A DNA stretch of 64,000 bases. It comes from Lentzea albida (GTDB lineage Bacteria > Actinomycetota > Actinomycetes > Mycobacteriales > Pseudonocardiaceae). Where the stretch lies: positions 62,001 through 126,000 of the forward strand of contig NZ_FOFV01000017.1 of assembly GCF_900111005.1 (NCBI RefSeq). The letters are read 5' to 3'. A model generated the notes under the pieces. The model ran no database searches and was not told where the DNA came from. It saw only the letters and a list, made by a program, of their open reading frames with translations. The position numbers were made by a program, and so were the translations under genes. Shown here one piece after another: positions 1 to 6,519 of the stretch; within the stretch, counting starts at the first letter, position 1; each line of letters opens with the position of its first letter.

Positions 1-291
1 GAGGGCCCCGACGCTGTGCCCGAACAGGGCGTAGTCGCCGGTGAACTCACGACCCAGGCCGTCGAGCACGTCGTCGGCCAGCGCTTCCGGGTCGTGGTGC
101 GGGACCTCCCTCCCCCGCGCCGCGCGGCCGGGGAGCTGCACCGGGCAGATCACCGGGTCGTCGCCGCCGACGGCACGCCAGCCGGCGTACACCGCGGCGC
201 TCGCTCCCGCGTGCGGGAAGCAGAACAGCCGGGTGCCGGTGCTCGTGACCCCGTACGGCAGCCAGGGGTGGGTGGTGCTCGCGGTGGTCAT
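1..291 (-). CDS. Type II thioesterase, N-terminal part (cut by window edge)
   Basis: The visible 97 residues are the N-terminus of an alpha/beta-hydrolase thioesterase of the kind encoded beside PKS and NRPS clusters. These enzymes hydrolyse wrong or stalled acyl groups from carrier proteins in the cytoplasm. What is seen: an early FCFPHAGAS loop (about residues 23-31), the usual oxyanion-hole region of this family, and GHSVGAL at the very end, whose Ser is the expected nucleophile. The Asp and His of the triad lie beyond the left edge. The ATG at 291 overlaps the stop of the FkbH-like gene (ATGA), so translation is probably coupled. Because no thioesterase domain is fused to the last PKS seen here, this protein could also take part in release, but that is inference. 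Family assignment is firm; the exact role is not. Confidence 0.85.
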   Translation of the reverse strand, partial: MTTASTTHPWLPYGVTSTGTRLFCFPHAGASAAVYAGWRAVGGDDPVICPVQLPGRAARGREVPHHDPEALADDVLDGLGREFTGDYALFGHSVGAL

Positions 292-1349
292 TCGACGTTC
301 ACCTCCAGGTACGCGGGAGGCGGCTGGATCTGCTCGAGGGCCGACTCCAGCACCAGGCGGTTGTCGTCGCGCTCGATCTCGCTGAAGCCCGCGAACGCGT
401 AGGTCACGTACATGACCCGGTTCCGCCCGGTCTCGACGAAGTCGGCCCGCAACCGGGCACCGTCCTCCTTGGCCAGCCGCATCACGTGGTTGAGCAGCAC
501 CGTCCCGACGCCACGGGCCATGACCCGGCACGACATCAGCATCATCCGGAGGTGCCAGGCGGGCTGCCCGCGCTCCACGAGCGCGAGCCCGATCTTGCCG
601 TAGCCGCCGTACTTGTCGGTCAGCGACGCGACCAGCAGCAGGTGGTCGGGCGAGGAGCGCAGCGCGTCGAGCTCGTCGTAGGAGTACGTGCGGCCCGTCG
701 AGTTCAGCTGGTTGGTGCGGACGGTCAGCTCCTCCGCGCGCTGCAGGTCCTCCTGCTTGGCGCGGCTGATCGTGAACACCATGTCCAATGTGGACAGGAA
801 CGCCTCGTTGGTGCCCGTGTAGTCGAGCTCGGCCTGGTCGCGCACCGCGGCCGCGCGGTAGAGGTCGCGGCGCACGCGGGACTCGTCGGTGACGAACCTC
901 GGCTGGAACTCCTCGGAGGCGAGCTCCTCGGCGATCCGCGCGGTGTCGACGGTCTTCACCGCCGGCAGCGCGTGTGCCACCTCCTCCAGCTCGAACGGCT
1001 GGTCGTCGACGAACGCGATCGCGTCCAGCCCGATGTTGATCTCCTTGGCGATCCGCTCGACCGACTGGGACTTGGGGTTCCAGTTGATCTGCGGGTACAG
1101 GAAGTACTCGTCGAGTCCTTCCGCCTTCAGCCGCGCCATGGCGGCGTCGTGGTCGTTGCGGCTGGCCACCGAGTGCAGGACGCCGAGGGCGTCGAGGCGC
1201 TTGATCTCCTCCACCACCTCGGGGCGCACGCGCACCGAGGCGTCCTCGAGGAGCGTGCCGTCCCACAGGGTGTTGTCCAGGTCCCACACCACGCACTTGA
1301 TGCGGCCGCGCTTCGGCTTGACCGAAGCGACGACGTCCGTCTGCGTCAC
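288..1349 (-). CDS. fkbH: FkbH-like HAD-superfamily glyceryl-ACP synthase
   Basis: A 353-residue protein of the FkbH family. Family members take the glyceryl group of 1,3-bisphosphoglycerate, remove the phosphate and load it on a discrete ACP, the first step to hydroxy- or methoxymalonyl-ACP. The HAD phosphatase signature DLDNTLWDG is at residues 23-31, with Asp23 and Asp25 as expected nucleophile and acid/base. The C-terminal half has the GNAT-like fold region with SCRVMARG. I take the GTG at 1349 as start because it overlaps the upstream stop as GTGA, the protein then begins just before the conserved HAD core, and the length fits the family. The reading frame stays open upstream to 2339, but that stretch is an Arg/Gly-rich shadow of the acyl-CoA dehydrogenase gene. 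It is third or fourth in a K-J-I-H-type cassette and probably co-translated. Confidence 0.93.
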   Translation of the reverse strand: MTQTDVVASVKPKRGRIKCVVWDLDNTLWDGTLLEDASVRVRPEVVEEIKRLDALGVLHSVASRNDHDAAMARLKAEGLDEYFLYPQINWNPKSQSVERIAKEINIGLDAIAFVDDQPFELEEVAHALPAVKTVDTARIAEELASEEFQPRFVTDESRVRRDLYRAAAVRDQAELDYTGTNEAFLSTLDMVFTISRAKQEDLQRAEELTVRTNQLNSTGRTYSYDELDALRSSPDHLLLVASLTDKYGGYGKIGLALVERGQPAWHLRMMLMSCRVMARGVGTVLLNHVMRLAKEDGARLRADFVETGRNRVMYVTYAFAGFSEIERDDNRLVLESALEQIQPPPAYLEVNVE

Positions 1350-2491
1350 TGCGCCACCTCTCGATATGCCTCGGCCGCGATCGTCAGCTCCTGCACCTGG
1401 GTGCTGCCCTCGATGACCTCCATGACCTTGCTGTCCCGGTACAGCCGCGCGACCTGGTGGTCGGGGCTGAAACCGTTGGCACCGTGGATCTGCACCGCGT
1501 CGCTCGCGGCCTGCGCGGCCGCTTTCGAGGCGTGGTACTTCGCCACCCACGTCGCCATGATCGTCGCCGGGTCGCCCTCGTCGCTGAGCGCGCCCGCCCT
1601 CTGGCACAACAGCCTCGCCGCGTCGCGGGCCGTCACCATGCCGCTCATCATCTGGCGCACGTGCGGGAGGTCCCGCAGCGGAACGCCGGCGGCCGTCCGG
1701 ACCGACGTGTACGCCGCGCACGCCTCGAGCGCGGCCCGGATGATGCCGAGCGAACCGCAGGCCACGCTGTAGCGGCCGAGGTTCAGGGCGTTGGTCATCA
1801 CCGTGCCCGCTGCCCAGCCCGGCGGGCCGAGCAGGGCGGACGGTTCCAGGCGCACGCCGGTGAACTCGATCTCGGCGAGCATGCTCGCCGTCGTGCCCAT
1901 GACGTGCGGCAGTGGGGTGACCCGCACGCCCGGCCGGTCGGCCTCGACCAGGAAGGTGCTCATGCCGCTGTCCGTCGTCGCGAACACCATGAGGACGTCC
2001 GCGACCTGGCCGCCGGTGATCCACTTCTTGCGGCCGTCGAGGATCCACCCGTCCTGGTCGCGCACCGCCGTGGTGCCCTCCGCGGTGGAGTCGCTGCCGC
2101 TGTGGTCGGGTTCGGTGAGGCAAAACGCGCCGAGCTTCTCGCCGGCGGCGAACGCCCGCAGCCACTTCTCCTGCTGCGCCTGATCTCCCCAGCGGTGCAC
2201 CGACGCGCTCACCATCGAGTGCACGGTCAGGAGGCTGCGCAGGGAGGAACAGCCCCGCCCGACCTCCTCGTGCACGCGGCCGAGCGAGACCATGTCCATG
2301 TCCGCGCCACCGGACTCCGAGGGCAGGAACGGCGCCCACAGGCCGAGTTCGGCGACCCGCGACAGGACCTCCCGCGGGATCCGCTCCGCCTTCTCGAAGG
2401 CGTTGGCGTGCGGCGCGATCTCCTGGTCGACGAACCGGACGACCTCGGCGAGGTCCGCCGGCGCGCGCCGCGTCTGCGCTGTCATCGCCAT
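1346..2491 (-). CDS. fkbI: Acyl-CoA dehydrogenase family enzyme of hydroxy/methoxymalonyl-ACP pathway (FkbI-like)
   Basis: A 381-residue flavoprotein of the acyl-CoA dehydrogenase family. In hydroxymalonyl/methoxymalonyl-ACP pathways this partner oxidises the ACP-bound C3 unit together with the 3-hydroxyacyl-CoA dehydrogenase homologue. Seen: an N-terminal helical domain, a central CLTEPDHSGSDS stretch (FAD/substrate region of the family), and near the C-terminus VIEGSTQVQ, whose Glu matches the catalytic base position of the family. The stop overlaps the FkbH start (GTGA). The start at 2491 lies 5 bp after the ACP stop; a second ATG two codons in (2485) is an alternative. The ACP-gene/dehydrogenase/fkbH order, rather than the sequence alone, supports the pathway assignment over beta-oxidation. 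Confidence 0.9.
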   Translation of the reverse strand: MAMTAQTRRAPADLAEVVRFVDQEIAPHANAFEKAERIPREVLSRVAELGLWAPFLPSESGGADMDMVSLGRVHEEVGRGCSSLRSLLTVHSMVSASVHRWGDQAQQEKWLRAFAAGEKLGAFCLTEPDHSGSDSTAEGTTAVRDQDGWILDGRKKWITGGQVADVLMVFATTDSGMSTFLVEADRPGVRVTPLPHVMGTTASMLAEIEFTGVRLEPSALLGPPGWAAGTVMTNALNLGRYSVACGSLGIIRAALEACAAYTSVRTAAGVPLRDLPHVRQMMSGMVTARDAARLLCQRAGALSDEGDPATIMATWVAKYHASKAAAQAASDAVQIHGANGFSPDHQVARLYRDSKVMEVIEGSTQVQELTIAAEAYREVAQ

Positions 2492-2496
2492 CGCGG

Positions 2497-2748
2497 TCAG
2501 CCGACGGTCGCGGCCGACTGGCGCCGCACCAGGTCGGCCATCAGCTCCACGGAACGGAAGTTGCCCAGGTGGAGCTCCTCGTTCGGGATGCGCGTGCCGA
2601 ACGCCTTCTCGATGAACATCACCAGCTCCATCGCGAACAGCGAGTTCACAAAGCCGAGCGCGAAGATGTCCTCCTCGTCGGAGAACGTCACGTCCGGGAA
2701 CTTGGTCGTGATGAAGGAACGGATCTCAGTGCGGGCGTCATTCGACAT
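2497..2748 (-). CDS. fkbJ: Discrete acyl carrier protein for C3 extender unit (FkbJ-like)
   Basis: An 83-residue stand-alone acyl carrier protein. Ser36 in GFVNSLF is the expected phosphopantetheine attachment site; Asn replaces the usual Asp before it (VNS instead of xDS), which I recall as typical of carriers paired with FkbH-like enzymes. The protein is acidic around helix 2 (MELVMFIEKAF), as needed for partner docking. It would carry glyceryl, then hydroxymalonyl or methoxymalonyl, for delivery to an AT of the assembly line. A GAAAGG element lies upstream of the ATG. The gene sits 43 bp after the hydroxyacyl-CoA dehydrogenase gene and 5 bp before the acyl-CoA dehydrogenase gene, so the three are almost certainly one transcript. 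Confidence 0.93.
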   Translation of the reverse strand: MSNDARTEIRSFITTKFPDVTFSDEEDIFALGFVNSLFAMELVMFIEKAFGTRIPNEELHLGNFRSVELMADLVRRQSAATVG

Positions 2749-2791
2749 TTCTGGACCTTTCTCGGCTGGAACTTCGTGAACGGGGGCGAGA

Positions 2792-3643
2792 TCAGCCCAT
2801 GCTCTGGTAGGCGTAGAAACCCTTGCCGCTCTTGCGTCCGTGCAGGCCGGCGTCGGTCATCTTCTTGAGCAGCGGGCAGGGGCGGTACTTGCTGTCGTTG
2901 AACTGCTCGTAGAGCACCTCGACGCTGTGCAGGATGGTGTCGACGCCGATGAGGTCGGCCGTCTCCAGCGGTCCCATCGGGTGGCCGAAGCAGCTGCGGA
3001 ACACCTCGTCGACGGTCTTCGCGTCGGCGACGCCCTCGTGCACCAGGAAGGCCGCCTCGTTGACGGTCAGCATGAGCACGCGGTTGGACACGAACCCCGG
3101 GGCGTCGTTGACCGGGATCGACTTCTTGCCGATCGAGTCGAGCAGCGTGCGCACGACGTCCTTGGTCTGGTCACTGGTGTGGTAGCCGGGGATGAACTCG
3201 CACGCGGCCTTCATCGGCACCGGGTTCATGAAGTGCACGCCCATCACCTTGTCCGGGCGCGAGGTCAGGGCGGCGAGCTTGGTGATCGGGATCGCCGACG
3301 TGTTCGCCACGAAGACGGTGTCCGCCTTGCAGACGACGTCGAGCTGCGCGTACAGCGCGCTCTTGAGGTCCCAGTTCTCGGTGATGTTCTCGATCACCAC
3401 CTCGGTCTCGGCGAGCAGCTCGAGCGAGGTGGTGGCGGTGATCAGCGCCAGCACCGCCTCGGCGTCGATCGCGGGGCCGCCGAGCATCCGGCTCATCCGG
3501 CACTCCAGCTCGATCCGGGCGAGCGCCTCGTCCAGCGCGTCCGGGTTGTTGTCCACCAGGACCACGGTGTGCCCGTGGTGGGCCAGGTCCTGTGCGACAC
3601 CGGTGCCCATCACTCCGGCGCCGACAACTCCAACGTTCGTCAT
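2792..3643 (-). CDS. fkbK: 3-hydroxyacyl-CoA dehydrogenase family enzyme (FkbK-like)
   Basis: A 283-residue NAD-dependent 3-hydroxyacyl-CoA dehydrogenase homologue. The N-terminus carries the Rossmann motif GVVGAGVMGTGVA (residues 5-17), followed by VVLVDNN at the end of the second strand. HFMNPVPM holds the family's catalytic His, and APGFVSNRVLM begins the C-terminal dimerisation domain. In this setting it would oxidise the hydroxyl of ACP-bound glycerate on the way to hydroxymalonyl-ACP. The ATG at 3643 is chosen because GAGGAG sits just upstream and the Rossmann motif follows at once. The frame stays open to 3901, but that extension is Arg/Pro-rich and runs over the PKS-G 3' end. It is the first gene after a 12-bp-stem hairpin (3698-3729), so the extender-unit cassette may be expressed apart from the PKS genes. 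Confidence 0.92.
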   Translation of the reverse strand: MTNVGVVGAGVMGTGVAQDLAHHGHTVVLVDNNPDALDEALARIELECRMSRMLGGPAIDAEAVLALITATTSLELLAETEVVIENITENWDLKSALYAQLDVVCKADTVFVANTSAIPITKLAALTSRPDKVMGVHFMNPVPMKAACEFIPGYHTSDQTKDVVRTLLDSIGKKSIPVNDAPGFVSNRVLMLTVNEAAFLVHEGVADAKTVDEVFRSCFGHPMGPLETADLIGVDTILHSVEVLYEQFNDSKYRPCPLLKKMTDAGLHGRKSGKGFYAYQSMG

Positions 3644-3645
3644 CG

Positions 3646-3669
3646 CTACTCCTCGGCTGCACTGCTCAT
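3646..3669 (-). other. Possible 7-codon leader ORF overlapping the fkbK ribosome-binding site
   Basis: An ATG at 3669 opens a seven-codon frame (MSSAAEE) that ends with TAG two bases before the fkbK-like start at 3643. Its last two sense codons (GAG GAG) are themselves the purine-rich ribosome-binding site of fkbK. The frame may be chance, as such short frames are frequent. It has no clear ribosome-binding site of its own; GGAAAGGGAAATC lies on the other strand. Low confidence that it is translated. Confidence 0.2.
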
Positions 3670-3697
3670 GGGGAAAGGGAAATCGGGTCGGCCGCGG

Positions 3698-3729
3698 CCG
3701 GCTCCGCGCGCAGGAGGGCGCGGAGCCGG
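3698..3729 (-). terminator. 12-bp perfect inverted repeat between PKS-G and the extender-unit cassette
   Basis: A perfect 12-bp inverted repeat (arms 3698-3709 and 3718-3729, 8-nt loop) lies 20 bp after the PKS-G stop in the 106-bp gap before the fkbK-like gene. In the transcript it forms a very GC-rich stem, followed after about 14 nt by a pyrimidine-rich run with some U (ATTTCCCTTTCCCC). There is no classical U tract, which is common for actinomycete terminators. It could end or attenuate the PKS transcript, or protect its 3' end. Confidence 0.55.
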
Positions 3730-3749
3730 TTCGGCTGTGCGGCGTGCGG

Positions 3750-6512
3750 TCAGCGCGCTCGCGTGCCCCTCGGAACCTCGGTTCCGGACCCCGGGGCGGT
3801 CGGCTCGATCCAGTGGCGCTCGCGCTGGAAGGCGTACCCGGGCAGGGTCGTCTTCCTCGCTCCGCGCCCGGACTGGTAGGCGCTCCAGTCGACGTCCACA
3901 CCGGACAGCCAGAGCCTGCCGAGCGCGTCGGTCACCGACTCGGTGTCCTGCCGGGGATCCGCCTCACCGGGGAGGGTGGACACGAGGAGGGACCACGACT
4001 TCTGGGGGAAGTCCGGGTGCCCGCGGAACATCGCGCCCATCGACTGCCCCGCACCGAGTTCGACGAACGCGGTGTCCGGCCGTTCCGCGGCCAGGTGGGC
4101 GATCATGGTGGCGAACTGCACCGGGCGGCACATGTGCTCGGCCCAGTAGCCGGGGTCCTTCAGCTGCTTCTCGGTGATCGGCAGCCCGGTGACGTTGGAC
4201 AGGTACGGCGTCTCGGGAGCGCGGGGACTGAGGTTCAGCCGCGCCCACGCGGTGAGCTCCGCCGCCACGGGCCGCAGCGAACGCGAGTGGAACGCGTGCG
4301 TGGTCCGCAGCGACCGGGCGGGCACCCCCTCGGCGGCGAGCTTCTCGGTGAGCTGGACGACGCCCTCGGGCGCACCCGACACGACGATCATGCGGGGACC
4401 GTTCACGGCGGCGACGTCGAGGCCGAAGACCCCGAGGTCACCGACCAGCGCGGTCAGTTCGCTCTCCGACAGCGGCACGGCGGCCATCGACCCGGCCGGC
4501 AGCCGCGAGATCAGCTTCGCCCTCGTGGCGACCAGGGCGGTGGCCTCCTGCAGCGTCAGAGCGCCCGCGAGCGCCGCCGTGGCGAACTCGCCGACGCTGT
4601 ACCCGGCGAGGACCGAGGGCTCGACGCCCCAGGCGGTCATGAGCCTGCCCAGCGCGTAGTCGACCGCGAAGACGCCGGGCTGGACGACGACCGTGTCCGC
4701 GGGCCCGCCACCGGCGGCGTCGGCCTCCGGAGCGCGACCGAGCAGGGCGGCCAGACCGCCTCCACCGGCCGTCCTGGCGCCGACGAGGCGGGCGACCGGG
4801 TCGAAGCCGAGGTGCTCGCGGAACAGCGCGGCGCACTCGTCGATCGCCGCGCGGAACACCGGTTCGGAGGCGTACAGGCCGCCGGCCATGCCGTCGTACT
4901 GCTCCCCCACCCCGGCGAGCAGGAAACCCGCTCGTCGGGTGCCCACACCGGTTTCGGCGAGGACGCGGGCCGGGGAGGTCAGCGCCTGCACGGCGTCGGC
5001 GCTCGACGAGACGACGGTCATCCGCCTGTCCCCGAACGCCTTGCGGCCGCACTGCAGCGTGTAGGCGGCGTCCGCGGGGTTCGTCCACCGAGCGGCGTCC
5101 TCGGCCAGCCTCGTGGTCGCGGCGTCCGCGGCCTCGGCCGTGAGAGCCGACCAGACCAGCAGCTGGTGCGGACGCGCGGGCGGGCGTTCGGCGTCCTCGG
5201 CCGGTGCCTCCTCGATGATCACGTGCACGTCCGCGCCGCCGTAGCCGTGCGCGTTGACGCCGGCCAGGCGCGGGCGTTCGCCCCGCGGCCAGTCGGTCAG
5301 CTCCGTGACGACCTGGAGCCTGTCGCCGGCGGAGGACAGCCGCGAGTTCGGTTCGGTGAAGTGCACGGCGGGCGGCAGCTTCTCGTGGTGCAGCGCGAGA
5401 GCCGCCTTGATCAGGCGGGCGATCCCACCGGCCTGGTTGATGTGGCCGAGGTTGCCGTCGGTCGAGCCGAGCGTGACCCGCTCGACGCCGTCGACGCCGA
5501 AGACCTCCTGCAGCGCCATGACCTCCACGGCGTCACCGAAGGGCGTGCCCATCGCGGTCACCTCGACGTGGTCGATCTCGGCGGGGTCGACGCCCGCGAC
5601 GGCCATCGCCTCGGCCATCACGGCGGTCTGGCCCGGCACACCGGGCACGCCGAACCCCTGGCGGCCGTGGCGGCCCTCGTGCAGCGTCGCCCAGCCGCGG
5701 ATGACCGCGTAGATCCGGTCGCCGTCGGCCTGCGCGTCCTCGAGCCTGCGCAGCACGACCACGCCGAGGCCGTCACCGGGGATCTTGCCGTTGGCGTCGG
5801 CGGCGAGGACGCGGCTGACGCCGTCCGGGGAGAACTCGCCGCCCTCGTGGTAGAGGTAGCCGGGGTGCTGCGGGACGATCACCGACACCGCCCCCGCGAC
5901 GACCACGTCCGACTCGCCGGCGAGCAGGCTGCCGCACCCGGCGGCGACCGCGGCGAGCGCGGTCGAGCTGCAGCTCTGCACGCTCACCGACGGACCGGTG
6001 AGGTCGAGCGCGTAGGACACCCGTGACGGCAGCAGGTCCTTCTCGTTCTGCAGGACTAGGTGGTCGGGCCCGTGGGTGAGCACGGCCTCGTCGTTCTGCA
6101 GCAGGTTGGACAGCAGGTAGGTGCTCGGCGCGCCGCCCGCGAACACCCCGACCAGGCCGTCGAAGCGGCCGGGGTCGATGCCCGCGTCCTCGAGTGCGTG
6201 CCAGGAGCACTCCAGGAACAGGCGGTGCTGCGGGTCGGCCACCGCGGCGTCACGCGCGCTGAGGCCGAAGAGCTCCGCGTCGAAGCGGTCCACATCGGAC
6301 AGCAGGCCCGACGCGGCGACGAACGCGGGATCGTCCACCAGCTCCTGCGGCACGCCGGCCGCGAGCAGCTCGGCCGGGCTCATCCTCGTGATCCCGTCCC
6401 GCCCCGCGCACAGGTCGGCCCAGAACGTGCCGATGTCAGGAGCGCCGGGGAAGTTCCCGGCCATGCCCACGATCGCGATGTCGTGGCTCGTGTCGCGTTC
6501 TCGCGTGGTCAC
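3750..6512 (-). CDS. PKS-G: stand-alone KS(inactive)-AT protein without ACP
   Basis: A 920-residue protein with a KS (about residues 12-432) and an AT (about 500-890) and nothing after them. The KS aligns without gaps to its neighbours from YALDLTGPSV through the active site, which puts Ser182 where the catalytic Cys should be (a Cys sits one position earlier, SCSST). The HGTGT His is Thr319 (TAMGT), and the KSNIGH Lys is Asp; only His357 of the triad remains. It should not condense. The AT keeps Ser639 in GYSVGE (Tyr replaces the usual His) and His742 in HAFHS, so acyl transfer is plausible; the GQGSQ loop reads GVGEQ. The GTG at 6512 follows GGTGAGGA and lies 7 bp after the PKS-F stop; an in-frame start at 6581 inside PKS-F is less likely. 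There is no coiled-coil N-terminus. Possible roles: trans-AT for the AT-less last module of PKS-F, or an offloading factor. Confidence 0.93.
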   Translation of the reverse strand: MTTRERDTSHDIAIVGMAGNFPGAPDIGTFWADLCAGRDGITRMSPAELLAAGVPQELVDDPAFVAASGLLSDVDRFDAELFGLSARDAAVADPQHRLFLECSWHALEDAGIDPGRFDGLVGVFAGGAPSTYLLSNLLQNDEAVLTHGPDHLVLQNEKDLLPSRVSYALDLTGPSVSVQSCSSTALAAVAAGCGSLLAGESDVVVAGAVSVIVPQHPGYLYHEGGEFSPDGVSRVLAADANGKIPGDGLGVVVLRRLEDAQADGDRIYAVIRGWATLHEGRHGRQGFGVPGVPGQTAVMAEAMAVAGVDPAEIDHVEVTAMGTPFGDAVEVMALQEVFGVDGVERVTLGSTDGNLGHINQAGGIARLIKAALALHHEKLPPAVHFTEPNSRLSSAGDRLQVVTELTDWPRGERPRLAGVNAHGYGGADVHVIIEEAPAEDAERPPARPHQLLVWSALTAEAADAATTRLAEDAARWTNPADAAYTLQCGRKAFGDRRMTVVSSSADAVQALTSPARVLAETGVGTRRAGFLLAGVGEQYDGMAGGLYASEPVFRAAIDECAALFREHLGFDPVARLVGARTAGGGGLAALLGRAPEADAAGGGPADTVVVQPGVFAVDYALGRLMTAWGVEPSVLAGYSVGEFATAALAGALTLQEATALVATRAKLISRLPAGSMAAVPLSESELTALVGDLGVFGLDVAAVNGPRMIVVSGAPEGVVQLTEKLAAEGVPARSLRTTHAFHSRSLRPVAAELTAWARLNLSPRAPETPYLSNVTGLPITEKQLKDPGYWAEHMCRPVQFATMIAHLAAERPDTAFVELGAGQSMGAMFRGHPDFPQKSWSLLVSTLPGEADPRQDTESVTDALGRLWLSGVDVDWSAYQSGRGARKTTLPGYAFQRERHWIEPTAPGSGTEVPRGTRAR
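5205..6475 (-). other. Degenerate, non-condensing KS domain (KS0) of PKS-G
   Basis: The domain retains the KS fold signatures (FFxxS-type LFGLSARDA, DPQHRLFLE, GVVVLRRLEDA, NLGH) but lacks two of the three catalytic residues: Cys to Ser182 and His to Thr319. Phrases such as DPQHRLFLECSWHALEDAG, YLYHEGGEFSPDG and QADGDRIYAVIRG resemble KS domains of myxobacterial or cyanobacterial style more than the other KS domains here. That origin is my inference from pattern, not a tree. Confidence 0.8.
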
Positions 6513-6519
6513 TGGGTCC

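Noticed and set aside
1350..2339. An upstream extension of the FkbH-like gene in the same frame.
   Set aside because: It overlaps the acyl-CoA dehydrogenase gene and is Arg-rich shadow sequence; GTG at 1349 overlapping the upstream stop is a better start.
288..2748. A glyceryl-ACP (tetronate) pathway instead of an extender-unit pathway.
   Set aside because: Two dehydrogenases of the FkbI and FkbK type accompany FkbH and the ACP, and no tetronate-ring KASIII-like gene is seen.
3644..3901. An upstream extension of the fkbK-like gene.
   Set aside because: It runs through the intergenic hairpin into the PKS-G 3' end; the ATG at 3643 has GAGGAG upstream and precedes the Rossmann motif.
3750..6512. 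PKS-G as a loading module (KSQ-AT-ACP).
   Set aside because: There is no Gln at the Cys position, no ACP, and the gene lies at the downstream end of the assembly line.
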